Assembly (NCBI GenBank): GCA_964390495.1
Contig: CAYMIN010000009.1
Coordinates: 95,560-159,559 of the forward strand
Direction: 5' to 3'
Length of the DNA stretch: 64,000 nucleotides
Source of the DNA: UBA11051 sp964390495
Lineage (GTDB): Bacteria; Armatimonadota; Zipacnadia; Zipacnadales; UBA11051
The position numbers and the translations under genes are program-made. The notes below the pieces were generated by a model. That model saw only the letters and a list, made by a program, of their open reading frames with translations. It was not told the DNA's origin and made no database searches. How positions within the stretch are numbered: position 1 is the first letter of the stretch; each line of letters begins with the position of its first letter. Below, piece after piece: positions 53,450 through 62,498 of the stretch.

Positions 53450-53958
53450 GGGATGACGCGGGGAGACTGCTTGACATCCTGGAAGCTGTCGAGAAGATCC
53501 AGCAGCGAGCCAAAGCCGGCAGAGAAGCGTACTTGGAGGAAGAGCTACTGCAAGTCTGGATGGTTCATCATCTCCAGATCATTGGCGAAGCTGCCGGCGG
53601 TCTCTCCCAGGATTTGCGCCACCGCCACGCGGGCGTTCCATGGCCGGACATCATCGCCATGCGCAATGTCTTGGTTCACCAGTATTTCGGTATAGACCTG
53701 GAGCAGGTCTGGGATACGGTGGTGACCGACCTGCCGCGCCTCAAGCGCGACATCGCCAGCATACTGGCGCAACTTCAGGAAGATGAGTACTACGTCGAGC
53801 ACTACTGGCGGCTGTCATGGCCTGAACCACACCATCACCATCCTCGAGCCCCTGTGCTGACACAACTCGGCCCGCGAACCGCGCCCTCACCCCAGGTCAA
53901 TGACGACCCAGGCGTCGGGGCCGGCGTGGGCCAGCTTGCGTGGGAAGCCCGACCGTAA
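53446..53958 (+). CDS. hepT: HepT-like ribonuclease toxin with C-terminal extension
   Basis: 170 aa, overlapping mntA by 4 nt. The HEPN ribonuclease motif Rx4HxY is present as Arg73, His78, Tyr80 (RNVLVHQYF). Normal HepT proteins end near residue 113; here the frame runs on for about 57 low-complexity residues with a HHHH run and overlaps the convergent gene at 53887 by 72 nt. The tail probably results from loss of the usual stop. Ribonuclease activity depends on the conserved motif, which is intact. Confidence 0.83.
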   Translation: MRDDAGRLLDILEAVEKIQQRAKAGREAYLEEELLQVWMVHHLQIIGEAAGGLSQDLRHRHAGVPWPDIIAMRNVLVHQYFGIDLEQVWDTVVTDLPRLKRDIASILAQLQEDEYYVEHYWRLSWPEPHHHHPRAPVLTQLGPRTAPSPQVNDDPGVGAGVGQLAWEARP

Positions 53959-54117
53959 CCACTCCATATATCTGACTACCTGCTCCAGCTCCGCCTCCAC
54001 ACCGTACCGGCGCGCCAGTTCCTCGCGGACCTGCCGCGCGGTGACCGGCTGCAGCTCCTCCACGATAGCCATTACCCTATCACTGTTCTCGTCACAGAGC
54101 TTGCTCAGGTCATTCAT
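53887..54117 (-). CDS. Small hypothetical protein, possibly winged helix
   Basis: 76 aa. Residues about 10-55 (ENSDRVMAIVEELQPVTARQVREELARRYGV) look helical in the style of a DNA-binding wing, with a C-terminal strand DAWVVIDLG. No family is recognised. It overlaps the hepT tail by 72 nt on the opposite strand, so one of the two ends may be wrong. Confidence 0.45.
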   Translation of the reverse strand: MNDLSKLCDENSDRVMAIVEELQPVTARQVREELARRYGVEAELEQVVRYMEWLRSGFPRKLAHAGPDAWVVIDLG

Positions 54118-54220
54118 AGGCTATCCATCCGGTCGCGTGCGGTTACTGGCTAACCAGTCGCCTTGTGATCTAGAGCACGTGAGTACCGACCTTGTAGCTT
54201 GGCCTAAACCGCTTCTGATT

Positions 54221-54245
54221 CCCCCTTCCCTGGCAGGGAAGGGGG
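54221..54245. repeat. REP-like hairpin, 10-bp perfect stem
   Basis: Arms CCCCCTTCCC (54221-54230) and GGGAAGGGGG (54236-54245) with loop TGGCA, followed by CTAGGGGGTTAGG. This design resembles dispersed hairpin repeats known from Chloroflexi and Cyanobacteria. It sits 25 nt beyond the stop of the DegT-type gene, so it may also act as a 3' end stem. Confidence 0.6.
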
Positions 54246-54270
54246 CTAGGGGGTTAGGCCAGTAGTTCCG

Positions 54271-55425
54271 TCACTTGCCTTCGGCCTGAGCGATGGCCCG
54301 GCGCAGCGCCTCGGCCACGCGCTTGGCCTCGTCCTCGGGTATCATGCACGTGGTGTTGACCAGGCGCGGCAGGATCGCCTCGGCGGTCGGGCACAGGCCA
54401 TCACGGTACTCGTAATCACCCTCATAGTACGGGCAGTTATGTAGCGGGCAGCCCTTATTCTGATAGGCCATCGGCTGCGTGAACAGCTTGTACTTGTACG
54501 CCGGCACCTGGGTGAAGCCGATATTGAAGTTCTCGCCGGTTGCGAACAGCGCCTGCTTGAAGTCCTCCAGCTCGATGCCCTTTTCATCGCCCCGGAACAG
54601 GCACGAGAAGATATACGGTGAGTTCCCGCAGCCCTCTTTGATCGCGCGCGGCTGCAGCCATTCGCACTCGGCGACCGCCGCCTCCAGCACCCGATACGAT
54701 TTCTGATACTCCGCGATGTAGCCCTTGACCTTGTCCAACTGGGCCAGACCCACTGCCGCCTGTAGTTCCGTCATGCGGAAAACCGTGGCCAGTTCCGGCG
54801 GCGATTCACCGAAGGCGATCATGCTCCTGATGCGCCGGTCCAGTTCATCATCATCGGTCAGCGCAACGCCGCCGTCGCCGGTGGTCATGTGCTTGCCCTG
54901 GCAGAAGCTGAATACGCCGATATGGCCCCAGGTGCCGACGTATCTGTCCTTATAGGGCAGAAACATCGCGTGAGCGCAGTCCTCGATCAGCACTACCCCG
55001 GCCTCATCAGCGACTTTGCGCAGGGCGTCAACCTCGCACGGCAGCCCCCACAGGTGCGTGCAGCAGATGGCCTTGGTCTGGGGCGTGATGTTCGCCCGCG
55101 CCGATTCGGGGTCCATCAGCCAGGTATCCGCGCAGACATCGGCCCAGGTCGGGTGCGCGTTCTGCCACAGCGTGCTTATCGCGTGGAATTGCACCAGCGG
55201 ATCGCACATCACCTCATCACCGGCACCGGCACCGGCGGCATAGACCGACGATATCAGCAGCGACATCGCCGAATTGCCCGCGATCGCGTGTTTCACCCCG
55301 AAAGCCTCCGCAAAGGCGCTCTCCAGCTTGCCCTTGAAGCCCTCGGCCTGACCCGACAGCCGTCCCGAAGCCAGGACCTCCTGCAGATACTCGATCTCCT
55401 TACCGTCAAACCGGTCAATTCTCAC
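54271..55425 (-). CDS. DegT/DnrJ/EryC1-family PLP aminotransferase
   Basis: 384 aa from GTG with a strong AAGGAGG ribosome site. Family marks: SGRLSGQAEGFKGKLE, HAIAGNSAMSLLISSVYAAGAGAGDEV, and FSFCQGKHMTTGDGG with the PLP lysine. Later SFCQ-type residues and NFNIGFTQVPAYK fit the sugar aminotransferase group (nucleotide-linked keto sugar to amino sugar). Its start overlaps the stop of the upstream polysaccharide deacetylase by 11 nt, so the two are coupled. Confidence 0.88.
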   Translation of the reverse strand: MRIDRFDGKEIEYLQEVLASGRLSGQAEGFKGKLESAFAEAFGVKHAIAGNSAMSLLISSVYAAGAGAGDEVMCDPLVQFHAISTLWQNAHPTWADVCADTWLMDPESARANITPQTKAICCTHLWGLPCEVDALRKVADEAGVVLIEDCAHAMFLPYKDRYVGTWGHIGVFSFCQGKHMTTGDGGVALTDDDELDRRIRSMIAFGESPPELATVFRMTELQAAVGLAQLDKVKGYIAEYQKSYRVLEAAVAECEWLQPRAIKEGCGNSPYIFSCLFRGDEKGIELEDFKQALFATGENFNIGFTQVPAYKYKLFTQPMAYQNKGCPLHNCPYYEGDYEYRDGLCPTAEAILPRLVNTTCMIPEDEAKRVAEALRRAIAQAEGK

Positions 55426-56356
55426 TGTAGTGGCCTCCTTCAGCGCTCCTTGCCTTGTAATCGCGAACTTCCACCGCTCCGCTCTCGATGTCACCGATCA
55501 ATTCCCGCACCGTCATGAATGTGACTTGATAATCCTCCCGCGCCACCTCCAGGAGCCGATGCAGTAGCACCCGCGAATGGGGGTGTTCTGCGCCGACCTC
55601 CTGGACGTGGCATATCAGCAGAAATACTCCGTCGGCTTCATATACCCGCCTCAGGTCCTCCACCGCCAGGGCCAGATGCCTCGCGATCTTCTCCGGCGTC
55701 AGTTGCCAGGCGTACTCGCTGATCATCGGCAGGTTGATGACATCCTGCGTCAGGTAATACGGTCTTGGTGGCACCTGCGGGTCCCAGTCCACCGCGGTAT
55801 CGTATCTGCCGCCGATATACTCCCAGCCGCGCGGGTTGACTATCTTGTTTGAGACATAGCGCATCCCCACCTCAGCCACCGCCTCATACAGCTCGGCGGT
55901 TTGCGCAAGTGCGCCGGTCCTGAGCACCTGCGGCTTGCGCCCGAAGGCTCTGTCGAATATCCCGATCGCGGTTTCCAGCTTCTCCACGTACAGGTCGCGC
56001 CGCCACAGATGCCCGGACTCCTGGCGGGCCTCATGAAGCCTCTTCTGCGGATCATCGCCGCCCATGGCGAATACGAAGCTCGGGTATGGCCCGAACTCGT
56101 AACGCCCATGGTCGAGGCCGTGCAACTGGCAGTCATGGCCCTGCTGCTCGGCCTGCTGCGCCACCGCCAGCCATTCTTCTTGCCGGTCGAGCTGCCAGCC
56201 GCCCTGGCCGCGCGGCACCACGAAGAAGCTGGCCGGCACGCTTTCCTCGCCGAAGAAATCCATCACCCGCTGCAGTGTCGGAATACCCTGAATTAGGCCA
56301 CCTGGATCATCAACTGTGACCACGAACCGCTTCTGCGATTGAGGCGAACTTGGCAT
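55415..56356 (-). CDS. Polysaccharide deacetylase-family protein
   Basis: 313 aa; start chosen at ATG (5th codon of the open frame) with GGAGGT 10 nt upstream. NodB-type features: VTVDDPG near the N terminus (catalytic/metal Asp), LHGLDHGRYEFG (His-x3-His style metal site) and later HLALAVEDLRRVYEADGVFLLICHVQEVG. No signal peptide. It may remove acetyl groups from sugar or cyclic intermediates; substrate unknown. Confidence 0.82.
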   Translation of the reverse strand: MPSSPQSQKRFVVTVDDPGGLIQGIPTLQRVMDFFGEESVPASFFVVPRGQGGWQLDRQEEWLAVAQQAEQQGHDCQLHGLDHGRYEFGPYPSFVFAMGGDDPQKRLHEARQESGHLWRRDLYVEKLETAIGIFDRAFGRKPQVLRTGALAQTAELYEAVAEVGMRYVSNKIVNPRGWEYIGGRYDTAVDWDPQVPPRPYYLTQDVINLPMISEYAWQLTPEKIARHLALAVEDLRRVYEADGVFLLICHVQEVGAEHPHSRVLLHRLLEVAREDYQVTFMTVRELIGDIESGAVEVRDYKARSAEGGHYSEN

Positions 56357-56394
56357 GGTCGCTTGCACCTCCGGTCACATCGTCCGCGCCGGTA

Positions 56395-57711
56395 TCAGTC
56401 CATGAGGCGCGCGTTGTACTGCCGCGGCCCGCTCACATAGCCGCCAAATGCCGGTTCATCGAGCGGCTCCGGAGTGAAAACATAGACCGTCGGCGTACAG
56501 GGATCGTAAACCACCATTTCCTCACGCTGGTCCCCACAGACGTTTGCCGGGATGCAGTGATACCAACACATTCGGTGGCAGGCCTGCCCCCTTGGCGGCG
56601 GCAGTTCCGGCAGCGGAATACCCTCGCGCTTCTGCAGGTCCCACAACCACCCACCGTTGAACAGCATTGCGCGCTGATCCGGGCCGCCCCAATCCACCTC
56701 AACCATCCCGGTATTGTTCGGCGACTCGTTCAACGACAGCTCATCAACAACCTGCCCTGTGGCGCTACTCACTACGCGGACCTGCGGACGATGGCCGTCA
56801 TACCGCACCACCATCTCCGGTCCCGGCAGGTCATCACGGAAATCGGCGATGCGGACTTCCTGGCCGTGCGGGACCAACTCCGGCCCCAGCCGCAAAACCG
56901 CTTCACCCTGCTCATCCATCACCTGGCCGAAACCGGAGCAGATCGCCCGCATCTGACCGTTGTCCCACTCGGTAATGGCCACCGAGTCCATGTGCTCGCC
57001 GATCTGAGCTTCCCACAGCGGCTCGCCATCAGCAGCCAGCAGGAAGTAGCCACCATTGACCTCATCAACCCCGTCACCATTCAGGTCACCCACCGAGGGG
57101 ATGTAGGCGGGGCATCGGCCGTATTCATGCCACCGACTCCGGTAGGTCCACAGCACCTGGAGGGTCTCGTCCAGCGCCACCACGGTGTCCCCTAATTTCA
57201 CCACCAGGTCGCGTGGCGTATCGGTGCCCCGGAAGTTGGCTATCAGCAGGCGCTGATGCACCCAGTTGGAGCCTTCCCCCCGCCGCTCGGTAATCTCTGC
57301 GGGGGCCGCCTGCTGTTTGACTTCGCCGCTGCGACCGTCCCGAACCTGCACCACGATGTCGGCAAGTGACGTCTCATCGGCATCGCCGTCGCCGACATGC
57401 CACAAGCAAACGACCTCGCTGTTGCCATCTCCGTCAAGATCGTGGATAGCCACCGACATTGGGCGCGCAGGCTGTTGTCCGCCCTCCCCGGCACTCCACA
57501 GCGGCTCCCCCCTGAGGTTGAACGCGCCCATGAAACACGGCTTCATGCCACCGTCGGCGCAGCGGTACACAAGCAAGTCAACCTGGCCGTCACCGCTCAG
57601 ATCGCCGATGCGCACATCACCACCCAACCTCTGCCCCTCGCCGGTGGTCACAAAAACCTCCGGCACCTCAACCACTGCGTGGATCAGGGGTCGAGCCATC
57701 TCGGACTGCAT
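56395..57711 (-). CDS. FG-GAP/VCBS-repeat protein, cytoplasmic
   Basis: 438 aa, ATG with GGAGG 6 nt upstream. Repeated Ca-binding-type FG-GAP loops are seen: GDLSGDGQVDLLVYR, HDLDGDGNSEVVCLW, GDLNGDGVDEV, ADFRDDLPGPEMVV. The propeller and the closing GDQREEMVVYDPCTPTVYVFTPEPL resemble rhamnogalacturonan lyase-like proteins, but no signal peptide is visible, so secretion is doubtful. The lyase assignment is tentative. Confidence 0.78.
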   Translation of the reverse strand: MQSEMARPLIHAVVEVPEVFVTTGEGQRLGGDVRIGDLSGDGQVDLLVYRCADGGMKPCFMGAFNLRGEPLWSAGEGGQQPARPMSVAIHDLDGDGNSEVVCLWHVGDGDADETSLADIVVQVRDGRSGEVKQQAAPAEITERRGEGSNWVHQRLLIANFRGTDTPRDLVVKLGDTVVALDETLQVLWTYRSRWHEYGRCPAYIPSVGDLNGDGVDEVNGGYFLLAADGEPLWEAQIGEHMDSVAITEWDNGQMRAICSGFGQVMDEQGEAVLRLGPELVPHGQEVRIADFRDDLPGPEMVVRYDGHRPQVRVVSSATGQVVDELSLNESPNNTGMVEVDWGGPDQRAMLFNGGWLWDLQKREGIPLPELPPPRGQACHRMCWYHCIPANVCGDQREEMVVYDPCTPTVYVFTPEPLDEPAFGGYVSGPRQYNARLMD

Positions 57712-57738
57712 ACATCACCTCCCGCCAACGCAGCTAAT

Positions 57739-58242
57739 CTACGGATATACGCTACTGACGCCCCGCGCGTGGAGGTATCGCTCGATTCCGCCATCCCCCA
57801 GGATGCTATCGAGCTGGATCAGCCACTCGCCATCATGCCGAACCAATCCGTACTCCACCGTCACTTGCACCGTCTCGCCTGCGGTGCCGGTCTCATAGTA
57901 TTCGTGCACCTTGACGGTCTCTTCATCCTCCAGCCTTCCCCAGGCCCAGCGCAGCCGTTTCGGAAAGCTGTCGGCCACTTCGAAGCCAGCCAGCCGACAG
58001 CGACTGGCAGCCCTCACATATGCCATCTCCAACTGCACCGGGGCATCCATAGCCAGTTGCACGTAGTCCCAGGTCCCAGCCTGTTGCGCCACCAGGAAGC
58101 GCTTGACCGTCTGTTCGGGCGAACCGGGCAAGAAATGCGGGTAGGCGTATGCCAGCACCCCACTGAGGAAAAGCAACAGCCCCACCGTCGCCAGCACCGT
58201 GATCCTCCCATCCCTAACCTCTACCGCTTCCGACATCTCCAT
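57739..58242 (-). CDS. Membrane-anchored hypothetical protein
   Basis: 167 aa from MEMSEAVEV, 8 nt after the stop of the mannitol-dehydrogenase-like gene. An N-terminal transmembrane helix (about residues 14-32, VLATVGLLLFLSGVLAYAY) is followed by a small alpha/beta domain, perhaps NTF2/lumenal-like (TVKRFLVAQQAG, VQVTVEYGLVRHDGEWLIQLD). No family is recognised. It looks like a periplasmic or extracytoplasmic small domain. Confidence 0.7.
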   Translation of the reverse strand: MEMSEAVEVRDGRITVLATVGLLLFLSGVLAYAYPHFLPGSPEQTVKRFLVAQQAGTWDYVQLAMDAPVQLEMAYVRAASRCRLAGFEVADSFPKRLRWAWGRLEDEETVKVHEYYETGTAGETVQVTVEYGLVRHDGEWLIQLDSILGDGGIERYLHARGVSSVYP

Positions 58243-58250
58243 CTGCTCGC

Positions 58251-59492
58251 TCAACTCAGCACCTGCTCCCAATCTGGTGTCGCCGACATCATTATCTCGT
58301 GCAGCCGCGCGTCGGCTTGGCGTATCCAGTCCCGGGCTGCCTGTTCGGTCGCCTCTGCCCCACTCAGCCCGCACACCTGTTGCATGACTGCCTCGACCCC
58401 CTGAGGCCATAGCTCCCGGGCGAATTGCCGGTCTGCTTCGTACATCTTCCCGGCCTCATCGGTGGCCCTGAAGCGCATTCCCGCAGCGGCGCACAGGCTG
58501 GTCATCCGCGGCTCGAGGCCGTTGTTCAGATCGCACACGATCGCCCCCGTCACCCGGTCTTCTCGCGACAGCTTCCTTGGCACATCGCGCCCGACGCGAT
58601 ACAGCGTATCTCCCAACGCCCGGTTGGCGAAGCGTGACAGCAGATCGTCAACGTGCTCGGCCTGGTTGGCTTCATCAAACTCCTCGGGGTACTGCCGCAT
58701 CAGCGCCTGCGCCGATTCCCACATCCCGGCCCGTATCGCCGGGCCCAACACCTCATGCTCCACCGCCTCATAGGTGTACTGCAGCGCCGGCTCACAGACA
58801 TGGCCCAGGTAGGCACACAAGGCGTGGCCGAGGTTGTGGATGAACAGCTTGCGGTCAACGTACGCCTTCATATTCTGCTTGGGGTCCAGCCCCGGCACCT
58901 CGGGGATTTTGTTCTTGAACCCGCGCGCATCGCAGATTAGGGTATTGTAAGCCTCCGCAAACACTAGCAGCGGGTCCCGGGCGCGGTCGGCCTGGCTCAT
59001 TATCGGCACCATCTTACCGATGCTGGTTTCCACCAGTCCGACGTTTTGCTCCAGCGGGAAGTCGGCCGGCAGATGCTCCCGTAGGCCTTTGCGGAAGGCC
59101 GCCGCCGCCTCGCGCATATTCTCGCAGATGATAATATCCAGCGGGGGCTGGTCGGTTTCCAGGCGCTTCTGCAGGGCCATAGCGACTGTTGGGAAGATTG
59201 CCGGTAGCACCCCCGGGCCGACGGCCGTAGCGCACAGCCGGCAATCGGCAAGCTCAGTAGCAGCCGCCTCGCGGTCGCGGCCATTTACCCCTCTAACGCC
59301 CTTGACCCGAATGGTGGCGGGCTCTTTGTCCTTGATCTCGACGCGGTATTCACCCTGCCGGTTGAGGGCCCTGATGATGGCCGGCACCACGTCAATGAAA
59401 ACGACCTCGAACCCGGCGCCGGCAAACAACTGGGCGACGAAAGACCGCCCGATATTTCCCGCGCCGATTTGCACGAACTTCTTCTCATTCAT
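58251..59492 (-). CDS. Mannitol-1-phosphate 5-dehydrogenase-like protein
   Basis: 413 aa from MNEKKF; 37 upstream codons look non-coding. N-terminal NAD site IGAGNIGRSFVAQLFAGAGFEVVFIDV, then ICENMREAAAAFRKGLREHLP, VGLVETSIGKMVPIM and the C-terminal helical domain. This is the MtlD/polyol-specific long-chain dehydrogenase layout. It oxidises a sugar-alcohol phosphate with NAD+ or works in the reverse direction. Which hexitol phosphate is used is unknown. It leads the minus run 59492-54271. Confidence 0.88.
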   Translation of the reverse strand: MNEKKFVQIGAGNIGRSFVAQLFAGAGFEVVFIDVVPAIIRALNRQGEYRVEIKDKEPATIRVKGVRGVNGRDREAAATELADCRLCATAVGPGVLPAIFPTVAMALQKRLETDQPPLDIIICENMREAAAAFRKGLREHLPADFPLEQNVGLVETSIGKMVPIMSQADRARDPLLVFAEAYNTLICDARGFKNKIPEVPGLDPKQNMKAYVDRKLFIHNLGHALCAYLGHVCEPALQYTYEAVEHEVLGPAIRAGMWESAQALMRQYPEEFDEANQAEHVDDLLSRFANRALGDTLYRVGRDVPRKLSREDRVTGAIVCDLNNGLEPRMTSLCAAAGMRFRATDEAGKMYEADRQFARELWPQGVEAVMQQVCGLSGAEATEQAARDWIRQADARLHEIMMSATPDWEQVLS

Positions 59493-59644
59493 TTGCGCCA
59501 CATCCGTATTCCCTATTCCTCTCGATGTCCCGCTTGACCTACTTGTTTCCTTTTCGCCGAGGTCGGAACGGGCGAGGCCGGCCGATGTAGGGGTACATGG
59601 CATGTGCCCGCGCCGTTAGCCGCCGCCATTGTCTCCCCAGCCAT

Positions 59645-59673
59645 TTGACTTTTCGTGTAAGACATGGTATAAG
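59645..59673 (+). promoter_or_regulatory. Sigma70 promoter for the PQQ-propeller gene
   Basis: -35 TTGACT (59645-59650), 17-nt spacer, -10 TATAAG (59668-59673). The CDS starts at 59733, giving a leader of about 55 nt. Confidence 0.72.
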
Positions 59674-59732
59674 ATTAGGGCCGAAAGCCTGCAAACAGCT
59701 ATACCCAAGTATCGCTGCTCGGAGGGCCTAAC

Positions 59733-62399
59733 ATGCGACGCTTTCCGCCCTTGTGCGGTGTTGTGTGTCTGCTGACACCTCTGCTTCTGGCCGGCCTAGC
59801 CTCCGCCCAAGAGACCGAGAACCTCACCCCTCCGCCGGTACTTTTTGCCGTGCCGCATTTCAGCCTACATACTCCTGACGGGAGTACGAGGCTGCTCGGC
59901 GGCGTTGATGCGGCCCTGGCCATGCCCTTGACGCTCCGCAGCAATCTTACCGCCAGCCATTTCTTCAATGCTCGCGGCTCCAACTCCAGTTCCGCGCTAT
60001 TCAACTACGATACGCCGCTCGGTGATGACACAATCCTGCGCGGCCTTGTCGGCCTGATTGACGACGATTTCGGATATGGTATTACCGCCCACCGCTCCCT
60101 GAAATACCTTGGCGTCGGAGCCTATGTGCAGAGCGTTGACAGCGACTGGCAGGCCGGCCTGATGCTGACCACCCCGATACAGTGGGGCGTCAAGCTGCGG
60201 CGCGTAAGGCAACCCACCGCCGACACCCGCTGGTACAGCAGCGCCGGCTCGGTCGCCCGTCTCGGCGCTTGTGCGGCCCTCGAGTACCGCGATCTCGATC
60301 AGGGCTATCAGCTCTCTACCCGCACCGCCTTTTTCCCCAGGTATGACGAGCACAGTTGGCCCCGGGGCGGAGCCGATGCCCAGTCGGCCTCGGCAACCGG
60401 TGTGGACTTCTCGCCGCCGGCGCATCTGGTCTGGAGCTACAAAGCCGAGGGGCCGATCCGCACCGGGCCGGCAGTCCTCGACGGTGTCGCCTATGTAGCC
60501 AGCCATGACGAGTGGCTTTATGCCGTGGACATCCGCAACGGCGAACGTCTCTGGCGCTTCCCCGCCAATTCGCCCATCATTTCCGCCCCGGCCGTCTCCT
60601 CAGGCCACATCTACTTCGGCACCCAAGCCGGTGAGCTGTTCTGCATCAAGGCTCCGGTAAATGGTGAGGTCCCGGCCGGCCATCTGGTCTGGCGCTTCAA
60701 AGCCAACGCGCCGATTACCGGCTCGCCGCTGGTAACCGACGCCGGCTTGGTTTTCTTCGGCTCCGGTGACGGCACCTTCTACGCCGTCGAGACCGGCAGC
60801 GGGAGACTGCGCTGGCTGCGCAAGACCGATGGTGCGATCCTGGCCGGCGCCTCTAAAGGCCTCTACCCGATCCCCGCCGGCCTTGATGAAAACATCAAGG
60901 CCACCGGCCGCGCCGGTGCTATACTATGCACCAGCACCGACGGCAAGGTCTATGCCTTCGCCGAGAGCACCGGCGAACTGGTCTGGAGCGTTGATACCGG
61001 CGCGCCGGTGACTGCAGCGCCCGCCATCTACCGCACCACCGTCTATGTCGGCAATTACGCCGGCAAGGTCTGGGGCCTCAGCATCGCCGGCGGGCAGATC
61101 CTGTGGGACGCCAATCTATCCGCGCCGGTCGTCGCCGCTCCTGCAATCACTCCCAGCGTGGTGTGTATCGCCACCCGCAATGGCCATGTATTCGGCCTGT
61201 CAGCTAAAGACGGCTCGGAACTGTGGCAGACAGCGCTGCCCGCTGCCGTCTCATCATCACCCACGATCGTCGCCGGCGGCAAGCTTTATGTCACCTGTCA
61301 CGACGGCTACGTCCGCGCCCTGGACCTGGATTCCGGCGAGCCCCTGTGGGAGCATTTTGCCGGCGAGCCGCTGACCACGGGCGCGACTATTGCCGAAGGC
61401 CACATGCTTATCGGCGGCGAGAATGCCGGCCTTTATGCCTACCGCCGGGGCCCGGGCAAGTCCGTGCAGATCGCCTACGCCTCCCAAGAGCCATTCGCGG
61501 TCGGCCCGGCCGGCTTCCCTGCGCCCACGCGACCACGCCCCGATACTACCCAGCCGCCTAGCACTTCGGTTGGCCCACCGACCCAGGTGAGCACTCCAAC
61601 ACTCCCGGTCACCTTCCCCAGGCCCACTCATGGGACGCGGCCGTCTCGACCCTCCGTCGCCCCGGGCGAGGTCCATACCACCAGCCCCGGCTCATATCCA
61701 CCGCAACTGCCCGCTCCGGCCCCCGCTGCCGGCCAGAGGACAACAGCAACCGACCGCCGCCTGGCCGGCAAGCCGGGTACCGAACAGCCCCCGGCCGCTT
61801 TGGTGGATGACGAGCTTCTACACATGACACTGCTGACCGAGCCTGCCGCAGGCGATACTCCGCTGCTGGTTAGCAACCGCGATTACGTCTTCATCGGCGG
61901 TACAATCGCCGACCCCTCCACAGTCGCCGCCATCCAGGTCAACGGCAAGCCGGTGACCATCGAGGACAACAGGTTCATGCACCGCGAGCAATTCCCCGGC
62001 CCCGGTGAATATCTACTGCGGGTAACGGCAACTTCAACTCAGGGCGCTGCCTCGGAGCGGGTGCGCCGAGTGCGTGTCATCTCCCCCTCCGACCCGCAAG
62101 TCCCTCAGGAGGTCCGCATTGCAGCGCGTCCCGCTCCTGATGCGGACTGCGTCACTTTTACTCTCGGCCTCGGCGGCAAGATCCCTCGCCAGCACATCAT
62201 CGCCGAGATCCAGGAGACCACTGGCCGTGTGCTACAGCGTTGGACACATTCCGGTGCCGGTCCCTTCCGCATAACCTGGGACGGCATGTCGCTTGCTGAT
62301 GAGGCTCTGCCCCCGGGCGACTATATGGCGGTGTTCGCCCTGGTCGTCGGCGACCAGATGCTCGCCCGCATCCGCCAGCCGCTCATCCTCGATTACTGA
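59733..62399 (+). CDS. Exported PQQ-like propeller protein with C-terminal FlgD-type domain
   Basis: 888 aa with a signal peptide (VCLLTPLLLAGLASA). Residues about 30-200 look like a beta-barrel or beta-sheet domain with no clear homologue. From about 230 a PQQ-binding-like eight-blade propeller runs to about 560 with repeated YAVDIRNGERLWRF, FCIKAP and VRALDLDSGEPLWEH blades. A proline/threonine-rich linker (about 585-680) and a final beta domain ending GDYMAVFALVVG (FlgD-like) follow. It may be a surface enzyme or binding protein; PQQ binding is not shown. Confidence 0.82.
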   Translation: MRRFPPLCGVVCLLTPLLLAGLASAQETENLTPPPVLFAVPHFSLHTPDGSTRLLGGVDAALAMPLTLRSNLTASHFFNARGSNSSSALFNYDTPLGDDTILRGLVGLIDDDFGYGITAHRSLKYLGVGAYVQSVDSDWQAGLMLTTPIQWGVKLRRVRQPTADTRWYSSAGSVARLGACAALEYRDLDQGYQLSTRTAFFPRYDEHSWPRGGADAQSASATGVDFSPPAHLVWSYKAEGPIRTGPAVLDGVAYVASHDEWLYAVDIRNGERLWRFPANSPIISAPAVSSGHIYFGTQAGELFCIKAPVNGEVPAGHLVWRFKANAPITGSPLVTDAGLVFFGSGDGTFYAVETGSGRLRWLRKTDGAILAGASKGLYPIPAGLDENIKATGRAGAILCTSTDGKVYAFAESTGELVWSVDTGAPVTAAPAIYRTTVYVGNYAGKVWGLSIAGGQILWDANLSAPVVAAPAITPSVVCIATRNGHVFGLSAKDGSELWQTALPAAVSSSPTIVAGGKLYVTCHDGYVRALDLDSGEPLWEHFAGEPLTTGATIAEGHMLIGGENAGLYAYRRGPGKSVQIAYASQEPFAVGPAGFPAPTRPRPDTTQPPSTSVGPPTQVSTPTLPVTFPRPTHGTRPSRPSVAPGEVHTTSPGSYPPQLPAPAPAAGQRTTATDRRLAGKPGTEQPPAALVDDELLHMTLLTEPAAGDTPLLVSNRDYVFIGGTIADPSTVAAIQVNGKPVTIEDNRFMHREQFPGPGEYLLRVTATSTQGAASERVRRVRVISPSDPQVPQEVRIAARPAPDADCVTFTLGLGGKIPRQHIIAEIQETTGRVLQRWTHSGAGPFRITWDGMSLADEALPPGDYMAVFALVVGDQMLARIRQPLILDY

Positions 62400-62498
62400 T
62401 ATGAGCCACATACCGCACCTCGGCAACTGGTATGGAAAGTGCAATACACAATCTGGCAGTATCCAAGGCGACGCTTGGCCCACTACTAGGACAGGCTA

